From NCBI RefSeq assembly GCF_000590885.1, contig NZ_JFHN01000022.1, positions 43,409-107,408 on the forward strand: 64,000 nt of DNA, written 5' to 3'. The notes beneath the pieces are model-generated. The model was not told the DNA's origin, made no database searches, and saw nothing but the letters and a program-made list of their open reading frames with translations. Below, piece after piece: positions 44,030 to 52,899 of the stretch (positions are counted from its first letter, which is position 1; every line of letters starts with the position of its first letter). The stretch comes from Erwinia mallotivora. Its GTDB lineage: Bacteria > Pseudomonadota > Gammaproteobacteria > Enterobacterales > Enterobacteriaceae. Both the position numbers and the translations under genes were made by a program.

Positions 44030-45157
44030 CTATTGCCTGCCTGGTGGCTGTTCCAGATGACTGGTCGCCATCCCCGTCCAGTAAGTTCCCGTCTCCGGAA
44101 CAGGCAGAAATTCCTGATTCATCTGTTGCAGGGTTTTCGCCGGATCGAGATCGCGGAACAACTGTGGATGGAAAGCTTTGGCAAAAATTTCCACATCCAG
44201 CAAATGCCACGGGCTCATATAGAAATTGTGCCACACCGCCAGAGCCTTACCGTTACGAATAGCCGGTAACGATGAGAGCATGGTTTCACGTTGCAGTGCC
44301 TGAGCAAAACTCTGCTGTGCCTGCTGCGCGTTAACCTGTGGACCAAGTTGCAACTGTCCCGACTGCTCAGGTCCTGCCATGCCGGTGACAATTAACACCT
44401 GAGGATTTGCCGCGATCACCGCCTCCGGCGAAATTTGTCCAAAGACGCTGGCAAAACGCCCCGCTGCAATATTGTCGCCCCCAGCAAAGGCCAGCAAATC
44501 GGCCAGATTACCGTGTCCAACCGTGGTACAGCACACTTCCCTGCGGCCGATGTGCAACTGCAACATCACGCTGGGACGATGTGGTTTTGCCTGCTGCAAA
44601 CGATCGCGGATCAGATTCATATGCTGCTGATAAAACGCGATAAACCGCTGCGCTTTCGCCTGATCATTGAGGACTTCACCCAGAATTTTCAGGCTCGGCA
44701 CGGTGTTCTTTAGCTGATCAACACGGGTATCGATGTAGATAACCGGGATCCCCGCCTCGGTCAGCTGTTGCTGAAAACTGTCATGGTTACTCGCCTGTTT
44801 GGCATACACCGGCAGAATAACCAGGTCAGGACGCAGCGCGATCACCTTTTCCACACTGATTTGCGCGTAGTTAGCTTTGCCAATGATCGGGATCTTTTTG
44901 ATCTCGGGGAAAGCGGTGCTGTAGCGCTCCCAGGTCTGGCTGTCCAGCCGTTGCAGATCGCCCGGCCAGCCTACCACCCGTTTGACCGGGTTTCCTTCTT
45001 CCACCAGCGCAAGGGTATAAATCATTCTGCCCTCGCCCACCACTATCCTTTGCGGGTTGTCCGGGACTTCCACCGTGCGTTGCAGAATATCAGTAACCGT
45101 TTTTGCCGGTGCCACGCTGCTGACCATCAGCAGCGCAAAGAGCAGTGCTTTTTTCAT
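44030..45157 (-). CDS. Periplasmic iron-siderophore/haem-type substrate-binding protein
   Basis: 375 residues with a Sec signal peptide (MKKALLFALLMVSSVAPA) and a TroA/FecB-like class III binding-protein fold: RIVVGEGRMIYTLALVEE, ALRPDLVILPVYAK, TEAGIPVIYIDT, GGDNIAAGRFASVFGQISPEAVIAANPQVLIVTG (read in parts). A Cys pair (EVCCTTVGHG) is unusual. It lies 12 bp after the TonB receptor gene, in the same transcript under a Fur box. No ABC permease or ATPase is encoded nearby, so it must use a transporter encoded elsewhere. The ligand is unknown. Confidence 0.82.
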   Translation of the reverse strand: MKKALLFALLMVSSVAPAKTVTDILQRTVEVPDNPQRIVVGEGRMIYTLALVEEGNPVKRVVGWPGDLQRLDSQTWERYSTAFPEIKKIPIIGKANYAQISVEKVIALRPDLVILPVYAKQASNHDSFQQQLTEAGIPVIYIDTRVDQLKNTVPSLKILGEVLNDQAKAQRFIAFYQQHMNLIRDRLQQAKPHRPSVMLQLHIGRREVCCTTVGHGNLADLLAFAGGDNIAAGRFASVFGQISPEAVIAANPQVLIVTGMAGPEQSGQLQLGPQVNAQQAQQSFAQALQRETMLSSLPAIRNGKALAVWHNFYMSPWHLLDVEIFAKAFHPQLFRDLDPAKTLQQMNQEFLPVPETGTYWTGMATSHLEQPPGRQ

Positions 45158-45169
45158 CCTTTTCTCCGG

Positions 45170-47305
45170 TCAGAAATCGACGGCGGCCTGTAGATAAACA
45201 ACGCGAGGTTCACCAACGCTGACGCGGAGGTTACCGGCACTGGATTCGTAATACTCTTTGTTGAACAGATTATCGATGTTCAGCTTAAGCTGGGTATGTT
45301 TGCCCACCAGCTGGCTGTCCCAGGCAACAAACGCGTCGGCTACGGTGTAGTCGGGCATGGTGAAGCTGTTTTCAGGATCGCCCGCCCGACTGCCCACATA
45401 GCGGCCGCCACCGCCCACGCGCAGTTCGCCCGGTAGCCAGGAGAAACGCAGGGTGTGGCTCAGATAGAGGCTGGCCATATTGGTTGGCGCATTAACCAGA
45501 CGGTTACCTACGTTTTCAGGATTAACATCGTCCTCAACGATTTTGGTTTTGTCGTAGCTGTAGTTGGCGATCAGGTTCCAGTCTTTGGTCAGCTCGCCGT
45601 TGATCTCCACTTCCGCCCCACTGGAACGTGCCTTTGGAATATTACGCGTTACGCCATTGATGTAGACCGACATATCTTTTTCATCAATGCGATACAACGC
45701 CAGAGTAGCTGAGAGTGCAGGCACAACCTGCCATTTCGCCCCCACTTCCCAGGTGGTGCCTTTTTCGGTGGATGCCACGTTGCCATCGTCATCGGTTTCT
45801 GTTGACGGGGTAAACGAACGGCTGTAGCTACCATACAGTGAGACGTCAGGCAGGACTTTATACACCAGCCCCATCTGCGGCAGGAAAGCGTCTCCACGAT
45901 CGTTCAGTGATGAAGTAGGATTCACAAATCCGTAGCTGCTGGTCTGGGTGTAACGCTGATAGCGCCCGCCCAGCACGGCGATCCATTTATCGGTCAGATG
46001 AATGCTGTCTTTGGCAAAGACAGAGCGGCTGTAAAGATTGGTGCGCACATTGCTCAGGCTGTCCGTATAGGTGCTGCTGCTAACTATCGGTTCTTCATCA
46101 TATACCGGGTCATACATATTAAAGGTTTTCGACACCTTGCCACGGTAAGAGTAAGCCTTGTAGGTTTCGTTCTGTTCGTAATCCACGCCGAGCATCACAT
46201 CATGCTGCATACCCCAGATTTCCGGGCTGCCGCCGATATCCCATGACAGGTAAGTTGTCTGATGGTTAAAACCACGGTTGGCATCCGCGCGGCGGGAAAC
46301 GATCCCGGTGGTGGTATCTATTGCCGTAGCGCGAACTTCATTACTGTCGTAACGGCGCTGCATCCAGGCATAGTTGAAATGGGTATCCCAGGTGTCATCC
46401 AGCTTCCAGGCGAAGTTGAAGTTCAGGCGCTTATTTTTCCCCCAGGCGTGGTTGGCATGATCGTCAAGGCGCTGGTTATAGGGGACATTTACCGGTTTGT
46501 TGTTAATAAACGCGGTGCCACGGTCATACGGAATATCGTATTTGTACTCCACGTAGCTGAGGTTAAACGAGGCTTTTTCACCAAACCAGCTGAGTGAAGG
46601 AGCAAGCAGCGTATGATCATTTACGCCGAAATTGCGCCAGTAATCTTCACGTTGCCGTTCAGCAATCATCCGAAAAGCGAACCCATTGCCCAGCGGACCG
46701 GTCACATCAACAGCACCCGTACCGCCGCCGAAGCTGCTGGTGCCTCCGCTGATGTGGGTGTTCCACTCGTACTGTGGTTTTTTACTGACCAGATTAATGA
46801 CCCCGCCCGGATTAAGGATGCCGTATAGCAGCGAAGCCGAACCTTTCAGCACTTCCACATGATCAATGGTGGAATCCATTGACAATCCCTGGTTGCTGCG
46901 CACACCGTCGAGGAAGGTTGAACCATCTGAATTCGCGCCAAACCCGCGCTTAACAAAACCATCTTCTGTTCCACCCAGCGTATTTCCCTGGGTCACACCG
47001 CTGACAAATTTCACCGCATCGTTAACGGTTTTGACCTGGTAATCTTCGATCACCTGTGGCGTAACAACGCTGACTGACTGGGGGATCTCATTTCGAGGTG
47101 TAGCCGTTCGCGTGGCGATAGTGGCCGAGTCCTGACTGTAGCTGCCGCCAGTGCCGGGTTGATCGGCAGTGACGGTGAGAGTTTGATCTTTAACCGCATC
47201 TGCCGCTAATGCGCCGCTGCTGCTAAGCAGGGAGGCAAAAATAACCGACTGGGTTTTTCCACTGAGGCGATAAAAAGTGACAACACGAGTAAATGGCGAG
47301 TTCAT
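45170..47305 (-). CDS. TonB-dependent siderophore receptor
   Basis: 711 residues. After the signal peptide comes a plug domain (RNEIPQSVSVVTPQVIEDYQ, FVKRGFGANSDGSTFLDGVR, VEVLKGSASLLYGILNPGGVINLVSKKP in parts), then a 22-strand barrel ending in the aromatic residue of YLQAAVDF. The plug motifs are of the ferric-siderophore class (FoxA/FhuA/FcuA-like). A TonB-box candidate is DQTLTVTAD just after the signal. The downstream binding protein shares its transcript. The Shine-Dalgarno is weak at ATG 47305. A Fur box at 47334-47352 should repress it when iron is plentiful. Confidence 0.88.
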   Translation of the reverse strand: MNSPFTRVVTFYRLSGKTQSVIFASLLSSSGALAADAVKDQTLTVTADQPGTGGSYSQDSATIATRTATPRNEIPQSVSVVTPQVIEDYQVKTVNDAVKFVSGVTQGNTLGGTEDGFVKRGFGANSDGSTFLDGVRSNQGLSMDSTIDHVEVLKGSASLLYGILNPGGVINLVSKKPQYEWNTHISGGTSSFGGGTGAVDVTGPLGNGFAFRMIAERQREDYWRNFGVNDHTLLAPSLSWFGEKASFNLSYVEYKYDIPYDRGTAFINNKPVNVPYNQRLDDHANHAWGKNKRLNFNFAWKLDDTWDTHFNYAWMQRRYDSNEVRATAIDTTTGIVSRRADANRGFNHQTTYLSWDIGGSPEIWGMQHDVMLGVDYEQNETYKAYSYRGKVSKTFNMYDPVYDEEPIVSSSTYTDSLSNVRTNLYSRSVFAKDSIHLTDKWIAVLGGRYQRYTQTSSYGFVNPTSSLNDRGDAFLPQMGLVYKVLPDVSLYGSYSRSFTPSTETDDDGNVASTEKGTTWEVGAKWQVVPALSATLALYRIDEKDMSVYINGVTRNIPKARSSGAEVEINGELTKDWNLIANYSYDKTKIVEDDVNPENVGNRLVNAPTNMASLYLSHTLRFSWLPGELRVGGGGRYVGSRAGDPENSFTMPDYTVADAFVAWDSQLVGKHTQLKLNIDNLFNKEYYESSAGNLRVSVGEPRVVYLQAAVDF

Positions 47306-47333
47306 ATGTTAGTAAACAGGTAGTTTTTTGTTC

Positions 47334-47352
47334 GCGAATGATAATCAGTTTC
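47334..47352. promoter_or_regulatory. Fur box upstream of the TonB receptor
   Basis: GCGAATGATAATCAGTTTC matches 15 of 19 positions of the Fur consensus GATAATGATAATCATTATC. It lies 29 bp upstream of the receptor ATG and so would overlap its promoter. Confidence 0.78.
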
Positions 47353-47467
47353 ATTGGCGTTATCAATTTGACTACCGGCGTATTTTCGTCACTACTACAT
47401 TTTGATCATTTTATTCACAGATGACGATCATTGCCTTAAACAATGACCGTAGGATAAAGAAGGAAAG

Positions 47468-47500
47468 GGCTTACAACATGCTGTGCTGCAAGCCTTTTTT
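47468..47500. terminator. Hairpin between TonB receptor and autotransporter genes
   Basis: GGCTT/AAGCC extended by six further pairs (with G-U) to an 11-bp stem and 5-nt loop. On the plus strand it is followed by TTTTTT, a textbook terminator. On the minus strand, where the autotransporter ends one base away, it is followed by CTTTCCTTC, which is weaker. It may serve the autotransporter or an unannotated plus-strand transcript. Confidence 0.7.
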
Positions 47501-47501
47501 A

Positions 47502-50500
47502 TCAGAAATGATACTTAATGCCGAGGTTACCGTTATAGCCTTCCAGACCTTTTCCCATGCTGCGGACGTAACTGGCTTCAGCATAGACACTCAGTTGGCC
47601 AGAGACTTTACCAGCAATCCCTAAACCGGTTTGCCAGTACCCCTTGCTGATATCCGGCCTGAACGTTTGATCGTCAAGGATCATTCCCGGCGTTTTACCC
47701 AGTTGGCGAACGATATCTGCCTTCACGTAGGGCTGAACTCTGGTTGCATCATAAAACAGTCGCGCACCCAGTCGGGCCTGTCCTGTCGTGATGTTCTGAT
47801 CTTTCATTTTCACCCCGCTGGCATAGCCCTGACTGATGTTCATGTACTGCCCAATCAGTTGAAACTGCGGCTCAATGCTTAGCTGCTGGTAAACACTAAA
47901 AGGCTTACCCACTTCAGCCGAGAGCAGGGCGCTGTAGCTGTCCATCTTCGCCCTGGTCAGACTGGTAAAGCGGTTGCTGTAGCGGGTTATCTGCCCCACC
48001 GTATCCAGATAGCTACCGTCATCGTGCCATGCGGTGAAATAACCTCCCACGCCATAAGCCGTGGTTTCCGTCTTACCGACATAAGCAGAGAGACCTTCAC
48101 GAAGGGTTCGGGCATTATCACGGTTACCGCTGCGGATGCGCCCCAGAGTGAGCATCGGCCCGGCTTTACTATGCCAGCCATTCGCCAGATCTTTTTGCAT
48201 CACATCACCGCCTAACTGCACAAAAGCGCTGTTAACGTTGTAAGCATAACGCCCTGCTGCGTAGCGATCGTGACGCCCCCAGGTTCTTCCCCAGACCGCG
48301 CTCCCCTGCTGATAAGCCCCAATACGGGTATGATAATTTCCGGCTGACTGAAAACCGTAAGCGGCATTGAGATAGGGTGCCATCATGTAGCCAGCGATTT
48401 CCGGACGCCAGCTGACAACGTTTTCACCTGCTGCCGTGTCGTCAGTCGTATCTGACGTATCCGGATCAACCGCAATATAAGAAGATTGCAGATACCAGCT
48501 GTTGTCACCCACCTTGTTGACGAAGTATTCATACAGTCCGGCAACCACGCTCCCCTTCTGAGTAAAACTGGCTGAGGTGGCATCTCCGGCCACCTTAACC
48601 AGTAAAATCCCGGCATTAGTTAACGCACCCAGGCCATTCTGATTGACCACCGTCAGGCTGAAATCACCGGTCGCATTGCCGTTCACCAGGATTTGATCGG
48701 TGGGGGAGTCGTCATCTCCTGCTTCGGTACGCAGGACAAACTCGCCGGAACCAGAAAGATCGCCGGTTACCGTCAGCATGCTGAAACCACTGGCACTGTT
48801 AAAGGTGACCAGACCATCCTGTTGCAGGTCAACGACGGTCGAGTCACCACTCATTACCCAGCGGCTGGTACTGTCCAGAGAGAGCAGGCTGACACTTTGA
48901 GTCACACCAGACAGCAGGGAGTTATCGCTCAGGGATAAGCTAATCACCTCCTCTTCGCTGTCCGCGATAACATCGCCCAGCAACGAGACATTACCAGAGG
49001 CATTGACCGTTACCGTTGAATGGGTCTGGGTTCCATCGCTTGCTTCCGTTGCCGAAGCCTGTAGCGCCACACCATCGCCGCCGGTAATCACCGTCCCGTT
49101 TTGCAATGTCAGTTCAAGATCGCTTCCCTGTACAAGCACGCCCGTAGACTGCTCACTGGTCAGGGTAACGTTGTCTAGTGTGACGGTATTTTGCTGCCCG
49201 TCCGCCTGACCGCTGGCCAGTAACCCGACCGCCAGACCGGTAGTGGTCAGTTGACTGTTGCTGATATTCAATGTGGAGAGGGACGTTTGCAATGCTGCGG
49301 CATCCGCACCCGCCGTGCTGACCGTCACTCCGTCGGCAGTGATAGTGGAGGCCTGTTGTGCAGACAATCCGGTACTCTGATCGCCTGTAGTAGTGAGGGT
49401 GGAATTAAGCAGTGTAATGGTGCCGCCATTCAGAGCCTGCGCGCCAGATGACGCCCTGCCGCTGGTCGTCGCGGTAATGTTTTCTGCGGTGACGACACTG
49501 TTTTCTCCGCTGCTGAGAATCGCTGCCGCATTCGCCCCGGAGGTACTGATAACAGAGTCGGTAGCGGTCAGCGTTCCCGCAGTCATGGCAACAAGACCAT
49601 AGCCACCATTGCCGGTGGTGGTGACGGTAGAGTCGCTCAACACCAGATTTCCGCCACGCGCAACAGCGCCATAGCTGTATGTACCGGTGGTGCTGATAGT
49701 CAAACCGCTGCCTTCCGCCTGGCTTTCGGTGTAGTAGCCATAACTGTAATTGCCGGACGTGCTCAGCGTACTGTCTGTGATGACAGCCGAGCCGCTCTGG
49801 ATATCCACTGCATGTGAGCTGGTGCCACTGGTAACAAAACGGGTATCTGACGCCTCCAGCGAGGAAGTGGCATAGGATAACCAGACGCCATGCGCAGCAA
49901 TACCTGTTGTCTGATAGCTTCCTCCCTGAATCGTGGCAGAGGAACTGACATTGACATCCAACGCATAGCCATAACTTCCGTTGGTGGACACATCGACATT
50001 GGTTAATGTTGCGCTGCCGCCCATCAGCCTGATGCCGGTATAGGCGGCAGTGACGCTGCTGTCAGTCAGGGTCAGCGTGCTCCCTGTTCCACCAAGAATG
50101 GCTGGCATCGATGTCGCACTTGAATCGACCGTCAGCTGGGTGGCAGTTAATGAGCTGTTATATACGGCTATCGCATTTCCGCCGTTTATGCTGGTCTGAT
50201 CGATCTCGACGTTATTCAACGTGGCGCTGGCCGCACCGGAAGTCCCTGAGAGATAAAGTGCTGACGAACTGGTACCACTGGCGGTCATCTGCACATTTTC
50301 TGCGTTCAGTGTGCCGCCCGACATATACAGCACGTAAGCTGATGCGCCACTGGTGGAAATATCCGCATCCGTCAGTGACAAACTGGAATTATTTGACTGG
50401 ATGGCATTACTGCCATATCCCGAGGTACTGATTGACCCACCATTCATAATCAGTGAGCTGTTCTGATAGAGGTAGACGCCATAGGCGCTGATGCCTTCAG

Positions 50501-50783
50501 ATGATAGCGTGGCACCGTTGAGGGTCAGTCCCGCCTGTTCCCTGATATGAGCAACATAGGTGCTGTCCGCCGTGGTGGAAAAAGAGAGATCGGAGTCAGT
50601 AATAAGCTGGCTGTTTGCCCCGGCAGCATACAGCGGAATAGTGGTATCCGTAGAGTGATATCCCTCGGTGACTTCCACCGTTGTTCCGTCAGTTACACTC
50701 CAGTTTTGATCGGCCAGAGCGCTGAAAGGAAAAAGTGTTAACGTCAGAACATTGAGAGCAAAAGGCCGTATATAAATAGCCAT
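47502..50783 (-). CDS. Autotransporter with beta-helix repeat passenger (type Va secretion)
   Basis: 1093 residues. The signal peptide MAIYIRPFALNVLTLTLFPFSALA is followed by a passenger (about 25-780) made of many imperfect repeats of roughly 20-25 residues built on S-x-L-T/S-T-S/T-G-x-x-A/S-x-G-L/A, typical of a right-handed beta-helix adhesin. The C-terminal 260 residues are an autotransporter barrel (GYMMAPYLNAAYGFQ, SAVWGRTWGRHDRYAAGRYA, GYWQTGLGIAGKVSGQ) ending in IKYHF. It should export and display its own passenger. AAGGA sits six bases before the ATG. The passenger is Ser/Thr/Gly-rich with very few Cys. Adhesin or biofilm function is likely but not shown. Confidence 0.9.
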   Translation of the reverse strand: MAIYIRPFALNVLTLTLFPFSALADQNWSVTDGTTVEVTEGYHSTDTTIPLYAAGANSQLITDSDLSFSTTADSTYVAHIREQAGLTLNGATLSSEGISAYGVYLYQNSSLIMNGGSISTSGYGSNAIQSNNSSLSLTDADISTSGASAYVLYMSGGTLNAENVQMTASGTSSSALYLSGTSGAASATLNNVEIDQTSINGGNAIAVYNSSLTATQLTVDSSATSMPAILGGTGSTLTLTDSSVTAAYTGIRLMGGSATLTNVDVSTNGSYGYALDVNVSSSATIQGGSYQTTGIAAHGVWLSYATSSLEASDTRFVTSGTSSHAVDIQSGSAVITDSTLSTSGNYSYGYYTESQAEGSGLTISTTGTYSYGAVARGGNLVLSDSTVTTTGNGGYGLVAMTAGTLTATDSVISTSGANAAAILSSGENSVVTAENITATTSGRASSGAQALNGGTITLLNSTLTTTGDQSTGLSAQQASTITADGVTVSTAGADAAALQTSLSTLNISNSQLTTTGLAVGLLASGQADGQQNTVTLDNVTLTSEQSTGVLVQGSDLELTLQNGTVITGGDGVALQASATEASDGTQTHSTVTVNASGNVSLLGDVIADSEEEVISLSLSDNSLLSGVTQSVSLLSLDSTSRWVMSGDSTVVDLQQDGLVTFNSASGFSMLTVTGDLSGSGEFVLRTEAGDDDSPTDQILVNGNATGDFSLTVVNQNGLGALTNAGILLVKVAGDATSASFTQKGSVVAGLYEYFVNKVGDNSWYLQSSYIAVDPDTSDTTDDTAAGENVVSWRPEIAGYMMAPYLNAAYGFQSAGNYHTRIGAYQQGSAVWGRTWGRHDRYAAGRYAYNVNSAFVQLGGDVMQKDLANGWHSKAGPMLTLGRIRSGNRDNARTLREGLSAYVGKTETTAYGVGGYFTAWHDDGSYLDTVGQITRYSNRFTSLTRAKMDSYSALLSAEVGKPFSVYQQLSIEPQFQLIGQYMNISQGYASGVKMKDQNITTGQARLGARLFYDATRVQPYVKADIVRQLGKTPGMILDDQTFRPDISKGYWQTGLGIAGKVSGQLSVYAEASYVRSMGKGLEGYNGNLGIKYHF

Positions 50784-51761
50784 GGTGATTCCTTCAGTTG
50801 CTTTCCATAAAAATTAAATATGATGCTACTGTGGTGACAAGATGTGATTTGAGAAAAAAATACAAAATGTTAAAAACAACTACTGGAAAAAAATTCTTAT
50901 AAGGAAGTTGTAAAAGACCAAATAACAACAACTTCATTCATGATCTAACTCGTTAACTCATCTCAAAGGATATTATGACAAAGTTAAGAATGAGTGAAGG
51001 CTTTTTATTGGCTTTAATTCGAATTAATCAGAAAGACACTACTTAAAACCAACCAGAAAAACAACAAATATAATTCAGGTACAAAAAAACAAAGATAAAG
51101 TAACAGGAAAAAGTAAAAAAATGCCTTATCAGAAGAAACATTGATTAGACCGGTCACAAGCTTCGTAAGAGCCACTCTCTGCCCGATGATATTTTAATTA
51201 AAAGGAATCATAATTTGTTGATAATGAGATACGCAGAGTCGTTATTTAAGACCGTTAATAACACACAAAAAAAATCATTAAATTCCAATAATGAATAAAA
51301 AATATTATTACAGATTTCACACAATCACTGTCAAATAATAAGAATCCATCCTTACGCTGCTATTTTTCAAGGTAATAATCTCAGCTACATTATTTTTTGG
51401 ACATCAAAACCGCCAAAATCATCGCTCAGTTCGTTTTCATAACACATCGCTTTCACCTCTGTTACCGGCGGTAATTTCCGTTATTCTATTCTGCTTCGTA
51501 TTCGTAATAAGGGCATCCCGCCCTGATATGGCGATAAGTTTCGCACCCGGGAAAACGCAGGGAAAACAGCAAAATTTTGGCAGGGATGGCGCCTGACTAC
51601 GTCAAAAAAACGGATGTGGAGAATGTCATGTGACATTCTCCAAATATTCTGAAAAGGCCAGCTTACTGAGGTTCCATCAATTTCCAGAGAAAAAATGAGG
51701 TATGGCAGCATATGCGGGGCCAGTATGCCTGCCACTACCGGTGGTTTTCTGGGACAGATGA
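50784..51761. other. AT-rich intergenic region between autotransporter and fimbrial-like genes
   Basis: 978 bp, strongly AT-rich from 50800 to 51380. It carries the autotransporter promoter (minus strand) at its left end and a perfect hairpin at 51617-51642 on its right. A minus-strand open frame (51481-51846) runs into the neighbouring gene and has no recognisable features. I see no gene here. AT-rich DNA of this kind is a usual H-NS target. Confidence 0.5.
51617..51642 (-). terminator. Perfect palindrome downstream of the fimbrial-like gene
   Basis: 12-bp arms (TGGAGAATGTCA and its complement) separated by 2 bases. Read on the minus strand it is followed after CATCCG by seven T, so it probably ends transcription from the inverse-autotransporter/fimbrial-like pair, 120 bp after the latter's stop. 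Confidence 0.6.
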
Positions 51762-52808
51762 TTAGTTGGTATTGACTCCCTGAACATCTACGGTGAATGG
51801 GATTGAGCTGGTAATATTCTCGGCCCCCTCTGCAGAAAAAAGCCACGCTGGCTGGTTTAAGGAGAGTGACGTCAGATGTGGTGTGACCTCAATCGGTATT
51901 TTCACTGCTGAAGATCCAGATGTGAAAGGAACGTCTGTTTCCACGCCAACGTCTGGCAGAAGATCTTTACCATTCATCCTCAGCGCCAGCCCCAGGTTTT
52001 CTTTGTTGGTGGCGAAATACTTATCACTACCTGTTAAGCGACTACCTTTAGGCGTTAGCTTTGTGGTTACCGTACGAATATAATTCAGTACTTCAGCATT
52101 AGGACTGGTACACACCACATTTACCCCCAGCCCGTTTTGAGCAGTTTGCGTAGCCTGTCCTTTGAAAATACTGTCGGTCTGGAAACCCGTCAGGTTAATA
52201 TCTGTAGCCGCTGTGCCAGTGCAGTTCACGGAACCAATATTCATCCATCCGGTAATGGAAATATTGTAATTTTCATCAACACTATTTAAGCCACCGACAC
52301 CATCCAGCTGAAAGATGGTTAATTTATAAACGTCGTCGGTACTGATCTCCCCGGTTCTGATCAGATAAACCTGAAAAGTCATGGTGCGTGACGGCGCAGG
52401 CAAGACGTTGCCTACCGTCCATCCGGTATCAACTTTGCCTGCATTCACACTGCTATTGGTATCAAAAGTGCCCAAATCCCGGCCATTGAAGATAAGACCC
52501 AGCTTTACCCCGGATGGCAGTTTTTCAGCCTCCCTTTTCGGGAAAGGATAAATATAAACATTTTCTGTCCTGCTACCCGTTAATTGTGATCGGCAGCTGA
52601 TATCTCTGCTGAATACTCTTGATTGCCAGATTTTTTCACCTATACCTTTATCACCAAGATAAGCAAGTACATTTATATGGTCTTGATCATGTACGGCATT
52701 TCTATCTGTTCCCAGGTAACAGACTAACGCAAAAGCATTGGAGGAGGTCGCACAATAAGTGAATATAAAACACATAAAGATAAATACAGCGCGAACTTTC
52801 TTTTTCAT
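51762..52808 (-). CDS. Secreted fimbrial-adhesin-like protein
   Basis: 348 residues with a clear signal peptide (MKKKVRAVFIFMCFIFTYCATSSNAFA). The C-terminal half resembles a fimbrial (pilin-type) domain: GSVNCTGTAATDINLTGFQTDSI, NGLGVNVVCTSPNAEV with two Cys, and an alternating beta pattern to the end. The N-terminal half (CYLGTDRNAVHDQ, RVFSRDISCRSQL) could be a binding domain as in two-domain tip adhesins. No chaperone or usher gene is near. It lies 91 bp after the inverse autotransporter in the same orientation, so they may form a pair. I chose ATG 52808 for its signal peptide; the frame extends 15 codons upstream. Confidence 0.6.
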   Translation of the reverse strand: MKKKVRAVFIFMCFIFTYCATSSNAFALVCYLGTDRNAVHDQDHINVLAYLGDKGIGEKIWQSRVFSRDISCRSQLTGSRTENVYIYPFPKREAEKLPSGVKLGLIFNGRDLGTFDTNSSVNAGKVDTGWTVGNVLPAPSRTMTFQVYLIRTGEISTDDVYKLTIFQLDGVGGLNSVDENYNISITGWMNIGSVNCTGTAATDINLTGFQTDSIFKGQATQTAQNGLGVNVVCTSPNAEVLNYIRTVTTKLTPKGSRLTGSDKYFATNKENLGLALRMNGKDLLPDVGVETDVPFTSGSSAVKIPIEVTPHLTSLSLNQPAWLFSAEGAENITSSIPFTVDVQGVNTN

Positions 52809-52899
52809 CGAATTATTTCCACCTAAATTCAGAGGCCTTCGGCCCCGTATCATGATTATTAACTGGCCTCCATGCCACGTTGTTGACTACATCGAAGTT

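Noticed and set aside
51481..51846. 121-codon minus-strand frame downstream of the fimbrial-like gene
   Set aside because: It overlaps the real gene's end in another frame and spans the terminator palindrome; no recognisable domain.
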